64,000 nt of DNA, from contig NW_019174068.1 in assembly GCF_001642475.1 (NCBI RefSeq), positions 1 through 64,000 of the forward strand, written 5' to 3'. Shown here in pieces: positions 22,101 to 31,447 of this stretch. The position numbers and the translations under genes are program-made. The notes under the pieces were generated by a model. That model searched no databases and had not been told where the DNA came from. It worked only from the letters and a program-made list of their open reading frames with translations. Position 1 is the first letter of the stretch; every line of letters starts with the position of its first letter. This DNA is from Fonsecaea monophora. Its lineage: Eukaryota > Ascomycota > Eurotiomycetes > Chaetothyriales > Herpotrichiellaceae.

Positions 22101-22563
22101 CAAGAACGCGCTGAAGGAATTCGCAAAGAAGGAGACTCAGCGGAAGAGACCTGCACGGTTGACGTTTTACGACGCAAAGGGCGGACCCGCGGGCTCGGGG
22201 ATTGCAGCGAAAGCATTCGAGTTTATCGACATCCTTCTCGAACGTGCCGTCGCGCGGGTCTCGGCGTGCCACTGCCTCGAGGGCTGCACGGAATGCATCT
22301 GCGACGAGAGGTGCAAGGAGAAGAACATGGTCATGAGCAAGGCCGGCGCCGAAGTCATTCTCAAGTCTCTCCTAGGTATGGAAATCGACGTCGATGCCCT
22401 GCCCGAGGGCGAGGAGGAGCGCGTTCCTGCCGGCGTCGAGACCGTCGTGTTTGCCACCGAAGTCATGGGCCGGGATGGACGGAGAGTGCCCGAGAAGGAC
22501 TTTGTCAAGAAGGAAAAGAGTGATGACGATGCCATCATCATCAAGGATGAGCCTGAGGACTGA
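19126..22563 (+). CDS. HRQ1: ATP-dependent 3'-5' DNA helicase HRQ1 (RecQ4-like)
   Basis: A single exon encodes 1,145 residues, close to the roughly 1,080 of yeast Hrq1. Motif I is STSTSSGKS (G388, K389) and motif II is DELH (494-497), the box typical of Hrq1-type superfamily 2 helicases. The C-terminal helicase domain contains GYRGGYSAQDRRQIE and TTALELGVDIGSLDAVVTMGFPYTIANLRQQSGRAGR. The C-terminal third is the DUF1998 module, with the Cys cluster CHCLEGCTECICDERC near 1047-1062 that probably binds zinc. The N-terminus is basic and disordered, and an acidic tail ends the protein. From family knowledge, Hrq1 is the fungal counterpart of human RECQL4 and acts in interstrand crosslink repair and telomere maintenance in the nucleus. 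The acidic C-terminus ends in a Lys-Asp-Glu-rich segment. Confidence 0.92.
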   Translation: MAKLQAATVSRIPVNRKRKRFPKDQESTPTESGLVSSVAATTRVPTKTHDGGSKPRRTKGTSKPALSRTSSSSSLVESDVPWPDHFKYLSQLHRALNVVYTFCCTRKHFATTWDNIKSAVEGHIKKPLVEDDVAQVKALLPRAINFAYVDEEHLMVTLMGEEDGVRGGRADHFRSLEEDESAPRDKSEPSKELLLFEFVDGDLKRQVVDPKTGQPTKATQKLRNEDLKMPVFSQKSMLNLIEKRNAKFTSAINTFLNQCAEEQTDPVGKILDLKQQYLPYPSTSRPATPGPDNRLQKAIPKERKSITDIVKEISELEWYTGQIVPDGHRVFDPQPAIYGDLNFQLSQNLVNALYNSRGITQLYSHQAEAINNLHDGHHVIVSTSTSSGKSLIYQIPMLHELEKDPQSRGLYIFPTKALAQDQRRSMKELLKYIPGLEDVVVETFDGDTPMRARNQIRDEGRIIFTNPDMLHITILPQESGWREFLRNLKFVVVDELHVYNGLFGAHVAFIMRRLRRICAAVGNRKVKFISCSATVANPEEHMKTIFGVENVKLTDFDGSPSGRKEFICWNTPYKDPGDPSSGRGDAFAETARLICQLILRGVRTIAFCRVRKQCEVLLAAVKTEFTNLERPECSALVMGYRGGYSAQDRRQIESEMFGGKLMGIIATTALELGVDIGSLDAVVTMGFPYTIANLRQQSGRAGRRNRDSLSVLVGDCFAVDQHYMQNPDEIFTKPNCELQVDLQNELVVEGHIQCAAFEMPIKADEDEKFLGKMLPEICTERLSYDPLGFYHCNERFRPLPSRCVPIRDTEDNHFAVVDITHGRNVVLEEVEASRAFFTLYDGGIFLHQGRTYIVKEFSPERKIARVQLVKVDWTTQQRDYTDVDPIETEQVRRVSANSLTKAYFGRIKVHAVVFGFFKVDQKGRILDAVAVDNPPIIIHSKGLWLDIPKSAMQILKDKRLNLAAGIHAAEHALMSLMPQFVVSMPGDVRTECKNALKEFAKKETQRKRPARLTFYDAKGGPAGSGIAAKAFEFIDILLERAVARVSACHCLEGCTECICDERCKEKNMVMSKAGAEVILKSLLGMEIDVDALPEGEEERVPAGVETVVFATEVMGRDGRRVPEKDFVKKEKSDDDAIIIKDEPED

Positions 22564-22987
22564 GGACTGAGGACTGATTGTCATGTCCATGAAGGCTGTC
22601 CTTTTACATACTTTTCATGCATAGATACCTACTGTCTGCATGTCTGTATGTCTGTATGTATATACGAACGAGGAATGAATGACGTGACAAAGATCTACAA
22701 CATACAACCTACAACCAACGGTAGGCATGTGTGGATGTAAGTATCTTGTGAGCGAGTCAACTGAGCACAACAGAAAGAGACTCTATGATTTTCAACTCTG
22801 GCTTTTTCTTCTTCTTTTAAGAGAGTTTGCGGATTCACATCGACATCGATTGTAAGAGTCAACCATCGACCAGCCATGCAGTCATCTAGTGTAGATGATC
22901 TAATCTATCCATCGAGTTCATTTTACCATCTACCGATCTACCACGGATGAACAGACGAATGGATCTTAATCTCTCTTTTCGTGAGTA
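22564..22987. other. Convergent 3' intergenic region
   Basis: About 425 bp lies between the ends of HRQ1 and the convergent membrane-protein gene. It contains repeated TGTCTGTATGT-like words near 22634-22665 and no gene. Confidence 0.5.
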
Positions 22988-24475
22988 TCATCCATCCAAC
23001 CCCCTCGTCGCGTGGCGGACAAACGCTTCGGCCTCCCTTCTCACACTGGCGATATTGATCGCGCCGGTACCGTACGCGCGCGCCACCGCGGCCTGAACCT
23101 CCTCGTCCTCGTAGAGAGTGTCGTTGTCGACGTCGTCACCACCGACACCCGTACCTTCGCCCTCACGCTCGCGCTCAACGGCAACCACGGCGCGCCAGTA
23201 CGCGTCGTCGCGGTCCTTGAGGGCCGGGTTGCGCACCACAGCGTTACGTGCGATCGAGTACGCGCGCAGATTCGTCGCGGCCATCTGCAGCGCCAGGTTG
23301 GCTTGCGTGAGGAGCTCGTCGGTGCGGCGGCGCGCGAGTTCCGCGTCCGCTGAACCAGGGCCCCCTGCTGATGTGGAGGGGAAGAGGTAGAACCGCCCCG
23401 TCGCCGACGCGTAGATGCACAGCGCCAGCGCGATGTCAAATGCGCATAGGCCGAGGTATCGCGCCGTGGTGCCGAGCCAGAACGTCCCCGCGGGGGCGAC
23501 CGTGCTGATCGCCACGGGCGGCGCGTATGTCGCGGTCAAAAAAACGTCCGCGCCCGCGAGGACAAGCGCGCCAAAGACGGCGGCGCGGCGCCACGTCGAC
23601 GCTTCGTACCCGCCCACGGTCTCCGAGGTCGCGAGGCCCAGGCACAGAACGTGGAAGAGGTGCGGGAGCACCGTGTTGGTCGGGAGGTGGTACAGCAGGT
23701 ACGAGATTTGGTCGTCGGGGTGGCAGAACAGGCAGTCTCGCAGGGTCGACGGCCCGAAGCGGAGGTAGAGTTGGCGAAGGCTGTCACAGACGTTGTCGTT
23801 AGAATTCATATCATACACCATCAATCCGTCCGTCATTCTTATTCGCCGTGGCAATCTGGATCGAGTGGCGGTAGAGACGGAGGTGATGACGATTTTCTTT
23901 GTCGTTCCCATGATTTGTTCCGTGAAATCGGGAGGACAGGGAAAAAACTTACGCCGGTGAAGTCAACTTTGCCCTCAACGCCTCGTCCGCGGCCGAGAGC
24001 GCCCCGTTCTCGCGCAACATGGCCAGCCGCTCAAACAGCACGTCCGTCGGCACCGACAGCCGCGACTGCGTGGCCACAAAGACATTGTGGTCGGCGATGT
24101 CGCCTCTTAGCGGCCACGACGCGTACAGAAAGACGCATATCGACACGAACAGCGCATTCAGCCCACGGCTGGTCCGCTTCGGCAGGGGACGAGGCGGCGG
24201 TCTGGTGCGGTAGGCGGTCTTGAGGGCGGCGTAGTAGTTGACGGCGCGTGGGAGGACGAATGTGAACAGGAGAGGCCAGAATGGCTTTATGCTGTTTTCC
24301 TCAGGCAAAAACCACCAGTGGATATGTTAATCAATCTGGACTTTTATTCCCTCTCGCGGGCGGTGAGGTGACGAAAAACCCCTTTCGAGGGTATGGAAAG
24401 GAATAGGGATAGAGGAATGAAGGGGGTGTACGTGTGTTTGTAAGAGTGGGAGGCTTACCTGCTCCACAGCGTCAT
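22988..24475 (-). CDS. Conserved fungal multi-pass membrane protein
   Basis: A three-exon model (24475-24459, 24291-23953, 23780-22988) with 167- and 172-nt introns gives 382 residues. The first coding exon is only 17 nt and encodes MTLWS. The joins restore MTLWSSIKPFWPLLFTFVLPRAVNY and LTSPALRQLYLRFGPSTL. The protein has about four to five hydrophobic segments (around residues 12-25, 50-68 and three more between about 155 and 240). A conserved-looking block CLFCHPDDQISYLLYHLP sits between them. The C-terminal 130 residues are soluble and charged. The layout matches an uncharacterised family found throughout filamentous ascomycetes, probably in an organelle or ER membrane. I cannot give a function. 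The C-terminal region is very GC-rich. Confidence 0.75.
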
Positions 24476-24936
24476 GGCTCTGAAGGCGGATAGTCGAGAC
24501 TCATGCTATGAGTAAAGGGATTGTGTTTAGACAAGATTCCAAGTGTGTCTCGGTTTCTATTGACTGGGTAGCCAGTGCATGGCAAGGCGTGGGTATCTAC
24601 GTCTGTCAGTATGTAGGGGTGATATTGATGTTTGAGACTAGCAGTGTCAAGAACAGATACGGAACAACAATGCTCCGAGGTCCGACGAGGCTGGTGCTTG
24701 ACTCGCTGGCAAGGCTGGATCATAACGCCGTAGCCTTATAGTCGTGACTAAGCATTTTTCCACGTATATCACACCCGCTATAGACACATATTCCTCAAAT
24801 CCAGTCCGATCCCAGAGGGTGGGCGACGGTCGCTCTAATCTGGTTGTAACTGAAGCCATTATCTAAGCCAATCCGAATCACGCTGATCGCCACGGAGCGC
24901 TCCCTGAGCACTTACTGAATAGGAGACTGTAAACCT
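24476..24936. other. Intergenic region upstream of the membrane-protein gene
   Basis: This 460-bp stretch lies between the start of the minus-strand membrane protein and the 3' end of the HET gene. I see no supported gene or repeat. Confidence 0.5.
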
Positions 24937-27189
24937 TCAGACTAAATCAATCTCCATGGTTTCAATCGAAATGAAACAAGCGCGCATCAGAGCTTCGGCA
25001 TCAGGTATTTGGACTCTGTTAGATGAACTTCCTTCTCGTGCCATTACCTCCAAATGCCCTAGACGGTGAAATTGCGTTTTTCCCGGGTCGACAGGTTTGA
25101 CATGGATGAAAAGCCATGTGTGGTCTTCTTCCATTGACGCCAGCAGGATATAGTTTGGCTCCTGTTCCGTGACTGCACTGGACGAGGCGTTGTCCGCAAA
25201 GTACCTTCCAGTCAAGGGGAAGTTGGGGGTGTTGAATTTGTCGCTGAAGCCTTTGAAGACGGAGCATTGAAGTCTCAGCGTGGTCGGGAGGAGTTGTGAT
25301 GGCTCAAGCAACAATACCGGGTGTACCTTTATACCGTCGGCAGCTTCCCGTGGCATCTGAACCGGATTTATGCTGTGTGCCCAAGACCAAGATGGTACAG
25401 AATCCAGAGGAATTTGTCTTTGCTTGTCTGCAGGGGCGACGCACCATCCCAAATCCAATGGAAGACCATCTAGAAAATGCCCGAATCGTGGTTCCGGCTT
25501 ACCACAGATCCTCGATACCTGACTACCAAGTCCTATGAGCGCAGGTATTCTATCAGAATCCTTTGTCAGACCCAAGTTGGAGTGAATTTCAACCATGGCA
25601 CGCCACCAGTTTCGGATATTCCGCTCTCTTTGGGCACTTCCGCCGCTCAAAGCGCGGTGATACGCGATCTTGAAAGGCATATTTGCATTCTGATGGCTGG
25701 GATCGTCGAATGCTATTGATTCTCTCCAAGCTTGTAAGCCATGAGAAAAGTTGAGGGCTGGTCCGGTTCTCGTGACGTCCAGGTCCGTAGCACTAGGGAT
25801 TTGGTGAAACCCACATTCACAATTCAAACTCTCGAGGCACTCCCACATGATTTCTAGTGGCGTAAAAAGGACAAATCGCCGAGATAAGAGTCTCTCTTGC
25901 AGTACCCAGCCTCGAGTGAGCAAGTCCAACGAAGACGTAGGCGCTTTGGACGTAAGGGATCGTACAGACGGACAGTTCAAGTCGGGGTGTGTTAGGGCCT
26001 CTCTCACGTATATTCTGGTTTTGTCGTGTTGGATGCCAGAGACGCAAAACCCCCTGTGGGTTGGATCAGCTACCGAGAAGCATGCATTTTGCCCAGTAGC
26101 CGCCGCTACCGTCAGAATGGCTCCTTCATAGACCGAGCCCATCAATTTTGACTCTTTCTCCCAATCCTCGACACTATCCTGAATGATGCAGAGGCTGTCG
26201 ATCCAGATATATCGGATCGGCATCGGGTCAGCATATTCGGTCCTATGCCAAGTTGAAAACTGCCTGGCAAACGTGATGGCGTCCTGAAAAGTCGGCGTTA
26301 TCCAAATCCAAGGAATATTTTCTTTGAGAGTGCTTATATTGCGCAGGGTACATCGTGGCATGTGATCTGTATCAATCCATCGGTGGCTGAGACAGAGATA
26401 ATGCCCTCGAGCTCCATTGCTTTCCACCAATGCTAGCTGATCTGCCTTTGTAATATCGATCACTCGTGTGGGCAACAAAGGTGCGTCAGCGCCATTCCCA
26501 CAGGCTGGATGGTCGGCATTGCATGTTTTGAACCATGAGAAGACCCTCGAGAATGCTTCCGGAGAACCAGTGTTTGCGGAAATTTGAGTCTGCCGAGGGG
26601 AGTTTTTGAGGAAGAAAGGCAAGTCATCATCATGGCCGGGTTCGGAAGGGCTAGACAAGCACGGGAGCCAAGACAGTCTTTGGCGTGCTGCAGGCATCTT
26701 GAAGATTTCCAGCTTGATATGCACCGCCTCAGACAGTGTGGTTTGGATATATGCATGAATGTATGCACCGCGGGCATTGTGTTCACTGTTGTACATGACA
26801 TTTCTGGCTGCGGTAATGCCTTTCTTGTCCCGTAAGAAGCCGAGGAAAGCCATGAAAAAGCATAATGTTCGACAGCCATAGCAGATGTCTTGCTGGCGCG
26901 GCTCAGTCAGGCGTGTGTCGGGTTTATGCTGTTCCCAATCACTATTATCAAGTCTCCCAAGACTTCCACTTATATTGTAATTGAGATACGGAAAGTAAGA
27001 ACGGCAAATCTCACAGTCGTCCTGAGTATAAACCCAGACCCGTGGACGGAGCCGCAGTAGTCGACAGAGGGCCTCAAGATGTTCCGATACAAATCTGGGT
27101 GTATATGCCTGTTTTTTGGGCGACGAGCTTTTCCTGTTCATTTGTCTGAGACGGCTCAGACCCGTCGACTCGGTGGTCGAGAAAGGCAT
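24937..27189 (-). CDS. HET-domain (heterokaryon incompatibility) protein
   Basis: A 750-residue protein in one exon. The ATG at 27189 is chosen because the open codons upstream lack an ATG. The HET domain starts at YLCLSHRWID (from 264), continues through ITPTFQDAITFARQF and IRYIWIDSLCIIQDSVEDWEKESKLMGSVYEGAILTVAAA (about 325-370), and reaches LLTRGWVLQERLLSRRFVLF. This is the canonical order of HET blocks. The N-terminal 250 residues contain a CEICRSYFPYLNYN segment and other Cys residues of unknown role. The C-terminal part is variable, as usual in this family. HET proteins control non-self recognition between fungal strains and can trigger cell death. Which partner this one responds to cannot be read from the sequence. 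Confidence 0.88.
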   Translation of the reverse strand: MPFSTTESTGLSRLRQMNRKSSSPKKQAYTPRFVSEHLEALCRLLRLRPRVWVYTQDDCEICRSYFPYLNYNISGSLGRLDNSDWEQHKPDTRLTEPRQQDICYGCRTLCFFMAFLGFLRDKKGITAARNVMYNSEHNARGAYIHAYIQTTLSEAVHIKLEIFKMPAARQRLSWLPCLSSPSEPGHDDDLPFFLKNSPRQTQISANTGSPEAFSRVFSWFKTCNADHPACGNGADAPLLPTRVIDITKADQLALVESNGARGHYLCLSHRWIDTDHMPRCTLRNISTLKENIPWIWITPTFQDAITFARQFSTWHRTEYADPMPIRYIWIDSLCIIQDSVEDWEKESKLMGSVYEGAILTVAAATGQNACFSVADPTHRGFCVSGIQHDKTRIYVREALTHPDLNCPSVRSLTSKAPTSSLDLLTRGWVLQERLLSRRFVLFTPLEIMWECLESLNCECGFHQIPSATDLDVTRTGPALNFSHGLQAWRESIAFDDPSHQNANMPFKIAYHRALSGGSAQRERNIRNWWRAMVEIHSNLGLTKDSDRIPALIGLGSQVSRICGKPEPRFGHFLDGLPLDLGWCVAPADKQRQIPLDSVPSWSWAHSINPVQMPREAADGIKVHPVLLLEPSQLLPTTLRLQCSVFKGFSDKFNTPNFPLTGRYFADNASSSAVTEQEPNYILLASMEEDHTWLFIHVKPVDPGKTQFHRLGHLEVMAREGSSSNRVQIPDAEALMRACFISIETMEIDLV

Positions 27190-27752
27190 CGTTATGAAGA
27201 GACCACTTGGTAGAAGGGTGTGTCGCCGCACATATGTCGATCAACTCGAGGCTGAGCTGCCTGAGACGAATGTTGGAATCTGTGATATCTGGGGCCTTGG
27301 CGGGGAAACAGTCCCAGTCACATGATGATTAGTTGATGTGCCCAAATGCACCTTTTTGTGGAATTCTCTCAAGATAGCAAAAAGCCTTACCCTGTATCTC
27401 TCTGCCTTTCTGTTGCGGTGTGTTGAAGAGCGAACTCGAACTGGGCCCATGCATGAATACCTCACAATAAATCACGTCTTGGAATTGGTATACGCCAACA
27501 TGCGGCTAGATATGTAGAGAGCATGGAGAATCCATCAAGTGTTTCCTTGCCTGGTTTGATAATTGACCCTGCGCAGGATGAGGGAGCGCTGCCCAGCTGT
27601 ACAGCCAACTCCAGATTCCAAACACTCTTCGCTACCTGCGCCTCACACAAACTCCTCGCTAAGCCTTTCAAGTTCGTCAAGGGTGTGCCAAAAAGCTCTT
27701 GCAGTCTTCTCAGGTAGCATATTGCGGAAGCACCACCCTTCTTCAGGCCGTG
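27190..27752. other. Intergenic region upstream of the HET gene
   Basis: This lies between the HET gene start and the SERF gene 3' end, both on the minus strand. Short frames on both strands show no recognisable protein. An upstream non-coding exon of the HET gene is possible but not supported. Confidence 0.45.
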
Positions 27753-28105
27753 TCATTTATTCTTTGCACTGCCTGACCCCTCTTCGGTCTTTTTAGCTGC
27801 CGCTGTCAGACTGGTCAGTCGGTTGTCTCGTGTATATAGGCTGGAAAGTCGCTGTGTGCCCACCTTTTGCTTGTTTTTCTCGCATAATGGCTGCTTGGGC
27901 TTCTTTCGTCCGCTGAAACTCGGTGCCGGACTGTGTATTTTTCTTTTTCTGTAATCGGATACCCGTTAGCCCAACATCACACAGCTCCGCGGTCTTGATT
28001 CGACAATGCCGGGCGCAAATCTGAAGGTGTGTCAATTCGCACCTGTCCAGACTGTTCCTTGATGTTCTTCTCGCGAGCCTTTTCTCTTTGGTTTCCTCGA
28101 GTCAT
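27753..28105 (-). CDS. SERF / 4F5-family small basic protein
   Basis: Three exons (28105-28043, 27948-27864, 27802-27753) separated by 94- and 61-nt introns encode 65 residues. The N-terminus MTRGNQREKAREKN is the diagnostic start of the SERF (small EDRK-rich factor, 4F5) family. It is followed by SGTEFQRTKEAQAAIMREKQAKA and a Lys/Ala-rich tail. Each join is in frame and ends in a proper stop. Family members are intrinsically disordered proteins that bind RNA and modulate protein aggregation. Because every exon is short, the gene is easily missed by ORF-length filters. It shares a 1.1-kb divergent upstream region with the membrane protein starting at 29188. Confidence 0.88.
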
Positions 28106-29187
28106 GGCTGTGATGGGTGAGACAGAGGCAACTTTTTGGTCTAAGTTGGAGTTGGATACAAGAGACGGTGCAGTTGCGTTGTCGCTAAGTAGCTGCGAGC
28201 AGTATGAGGGTGAAGGAGTGGGAGCGCAAGAGGGAGAGCAAAATTAGTTGGTGAAGACCGCAAGTCTGAGTGAGATGAGCCTCCCACAGAGCCGCAGTTT
28301 CTCGGAAAAAAGAAATCGCGCACCGACTCGGCCTCATCCGCAGCCAGCCCTACACCAGACACCTTTGTTTCGCCCTCCCACCTCCACATACTTCACTTAC
28401 ACGACAATCTCCAGTCTCTTTGTCAGTAAAGTGTTACTCTGATCGCCGACGGACTGCTTCTCCCAAGATCTCATACAAGGTTGTCGCATACCTGAGATGC
28501 ACTTGGCGTCAAGGGTCCCCAAAATGGAAACGCGCCCTCAAGTGCGTTTCAGGTTTGGCCGACCCTGAATCGTCGTTCAACCTCAGCCACTCTTTCTCCT
28601 CGTCTCTCCCCAGCCTGAGGAAGACATGGCATCTGCAACAGCTGCATGATTTTGGACCGAATTGGGCATCACTTGACTCGATCTCTCGGGATAACGCCAC
28701 AGGTGGGAGCGTCTTCGTTTCTGAAACCGAGTTTGAAGACTTCTCCGACGGCACACCAACTTGACCAATGGACACGTCCTTCCCGTGAGTGATGCGAACC
28801 AGATACTACAGCTTCATCTCGCGCTCGCGCTTATGACGGTGGTGACTCTGAGACCCTATTTCTCTCCAGACCAGATCAATGGGTAAAAAGATGGAAAAAG
28901 ACCGCTGAAGAATAATTCATTTCTGCCGCTCCCTCCTCGAGTGTTGGCCACTATTCCTCTTTTCCCATGTACATTCACTTCTATTGATGGTCTGGCTGTT
29001 CAATAGCCTGCTGTCATCCTATTGTTCTATTCATCAAAGCGTTCGAGCCTGTTAATTGAGCCTACAAATATCTTTTCTTACACAAACCCTGAACATTTTC
29101 ATGATACCCTGACCTGGAAATAATCATCATCTCCCGAAATCTACACGATAGGTATTCATTCGACTTAATCCAAAAGCAAACTGCAAC
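28106..29187. promoter_or_regulatory. Divergent intergenic region, SERF / membrane protein
   Basis: About 1.1 kb separates two divergent gene starts. C/T-rich stretches on the plus strand (28370-28440 and 28570-28620) and a 114-codon plus-strand frame (28420-28764) without domain features are present. The frame could be leader or noise. Confidence 0.4.
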
Positions 29188-30127
29188 ATGCGCTTCTTCG
29201 GCAGAACCCTGGCCGGCGCTGGCTATATTGTGCTCAACATCATCCGAGCGATGAACATAACTGCTCTTTTGGCCGTCATCGCGGCAAGTTCGGTCATGCT
29301 GGTCAAGACCTTTATTGTGTCCAAGTTTTTCTTTTTCGATGCCTGCGAGCACGTTCTCCGAGTCGTCATGAGTGGTAAGTTCCCAGATTGTGACGTGGCG
29401 GCCGGGTTGTGGTGCTAAGATGTGTCAGGATTCCTCATCCTCACCGAACTCTCTCTTTTCAAGTCATTCTTTTCCAAGAATTGGCCTCTATTCAGCGCCC
29501 GGTCGAGTTTTGTGATGCTTGGGCTTGCAATGATCTTCCTGGGGAACAGTCTTCTCGGAAATCTCAACAAACACGCCACCAGTCAGGAAAGCCTGGGTCT
29601 ACCATTCTGGCGGCTGGTGATAGCAGCTGGAATCATTGTGTTTGTGATGGGCTTCATCAACCTCTTTGCAGTAAGCAGATGGGCATCGAAAATCAGAGAT
29701 AGGCACTGACCCAAACTTGCAGAGCTATATTTTCAGAGACACCAAGGCGCATCTCACAGCGCGACAAGTCCGATCCCACGGCGCGGTCGCATCACACAAA
29801 GCAGACGTCGAGGCTTCCACTCCAAAACCGCCGAGCCGCAAAAGTCATTACCGATCGTTCTTCCTAGGCAAGCGAGACTCATTACCCTCGTATTATTCTC
29901 GCAAGAACACCGATCGTGCCAACATGGCCGAGACGCCCAAGATGCACCTAGCCATTTCGAGTCCTTTCCCACAAGATCAACCTCTAGTCCGCAGTGCGCA
30001 GAGCCCTGGTGGAGCCAGCTCCAAGTACAGCCAAAGTCCCAAGAGTGAGCGATATGCCATGAGCCCTGAACTCAACCGGCCAGATTTGGCCCATCATCCT
30101 GCCATGACACAAGGCCATGCTATCTGA
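29188..30127 (+). CDS. Four-helix fungal membrane protein (DUF7598-type)
   Basis: Three exons (29188-29374, 29429-29670, 29723-30127) with introns of 54 and 52 nt encode 277 residues. The second intron has a CACTGAC branch site. The protein begins MRFFGRTLAGAGYIVLNIIRAMNI and has four transmembrane segments: about 20-45, 63-77, 90-105 and 121-142. The C-terminal 130 residues are cytosolic-looking, basic and Ser/Pro-rich, with SP dipeptides such as SPKSER and MSPEL that could be phosphorylated. Order and spacing match a family widespread in filamentous ascomycetes that I associate with DUF7598. It is probably a plasma-membrane or ER protein of unknown function. Confidence 0.75.
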
Positions 30128-30861
30128 AGTGTGGACAAAAAACAGGAACGGAAACATATCTGAGGGTTAGTGAGGGAAACGACGATGATATGGCTTGATC
30201 TCCATGGCATCTACACGCATGAGAACTTAAGTCAGTGGTGACCAGGAGCTTCAAAGGGACCAACAATGGGAGCCGTGGATGTTTTGCTTTTCTTGAATCT
30301 TGTAACAGATACCCAGACCCAGATGGCAAGAAATAATCAGACAGTGATGAGTTATGAACAGCAATCAATCGACCCCTGAACAGTGCTTGATGTCTGTCTC
30401 TCATGCAGCGGTGCTCAGTCCGCAGTGTTTATTTTACAAGGCTTGATTCCAAGAGGCAGAGGATTCACACCCCAGCCAGTCAGACGGAGAGCGACGCCGT
30501 GACACCGTTCGGTTATACCAGTCGGGGAAGAGGGACGCACGAGTCTAGGGTCTCGACCAGCCTATCCGTTTTGACATGTGTTGTTTCCGACTGTATCTCT
30601 TGGTGCAATTTGCCACTGTCGCTCTGGGCCTTTTGTCCCATCTCCCTTGTCCACCCATCTCATCCTATCCCACCTTTTCTCCTTGTACCTCTGTCCGTCT
30701 CTGTATATCTATCTCGCTGTGTACCCCGTCACCACTCTATGGATTCGTATCCTACGGGTATTGATATGCCTTGTCGACTTTTCTCTACTTGTACTTGTCC
30801 CCTGTAGCTGTACTTTTACTCGTAGGTATCCCATATGTACCCCTCCTGGATGTAATATGTC

Positions 30862-30893
30862 TATGTACATGGACTTGTACTTGTACTTGTACT
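30862..30893. repeat. ACTTGT/GTAC tandem repeat
   Basis: Several tandem copies of a 6-bp TTGTAC/ACTTGT unit occur here. Related copies reappear at 31436-31445 within the same gene-poor tract. Confidence 0.8.
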
Positions 30894-31412
30894 AGGCTAC
30901 GTCTGACTTCGACCCTTTGGAATCCCTTTTCCAACCCCCACTCCCCTTTTCCGGTCTACCTTGTTGCCTTGCGTGCTCGCGTTAGGAGAAGACAAGACAA
31001 GCCACCAAACGCACACTATGCGAACCAAAGCCCAACCATCCACGCCCCCCCTGACGCCTGACCCCTCCCCTCTCTCCTCCAACTCCTCTTTACGCCCCCA
31101 TGCCATGCACACCAAGGTACTTACCGAGTACCTTGTCCACTAACTCGTCCGTGGCTCATGTACCATCTGTGCCTTACCTCGATCAGGACATCTGGATACC
31201 CAGCAAGGCAAGTCGCAGGTCGATTTCGTGGACCAGCAATTGCGAAAATCGCCACTCGGGTGGGGTTGTTGTGGTTGTAAGCCATTGAAAGCCACCACCC
31301 CCTCACCCTACCTACATCGGTACTCAGGTAAGTACTCGGTACTCAGCCGTGCTTGCAAGGCTTGCGGCCCGGCGGATATATTTTCCTTGCGAGTTTGCTC
31401 GTGTCCATACAT

Positions 31413-31447
31413 ACTTGTCCTTGTCCTTGTCCTTGTTCTTGTACTTG
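31413..31447. repeat. (CTTGTC)n hexanucleotide repeat
   Basis: A run of about five CTTGTC-like units drifts into CTTGTT and CTTGTAC. It is probably slippage-derived and related to the repeat at 30862. Confidence 0.85.

Noticed and set aside
21954..22523. 189-codon plus-strand frame inside HRQ1
   Set aside because: Out-of-frame shadow of the helicase C-terminal domain.
28420..28764. 114-codon plus-strand frame between the SERF and DUF7598-type genes
   Set aside because: It lies in a C/T-rich divergent promoter region and shows no recognisable protein character.
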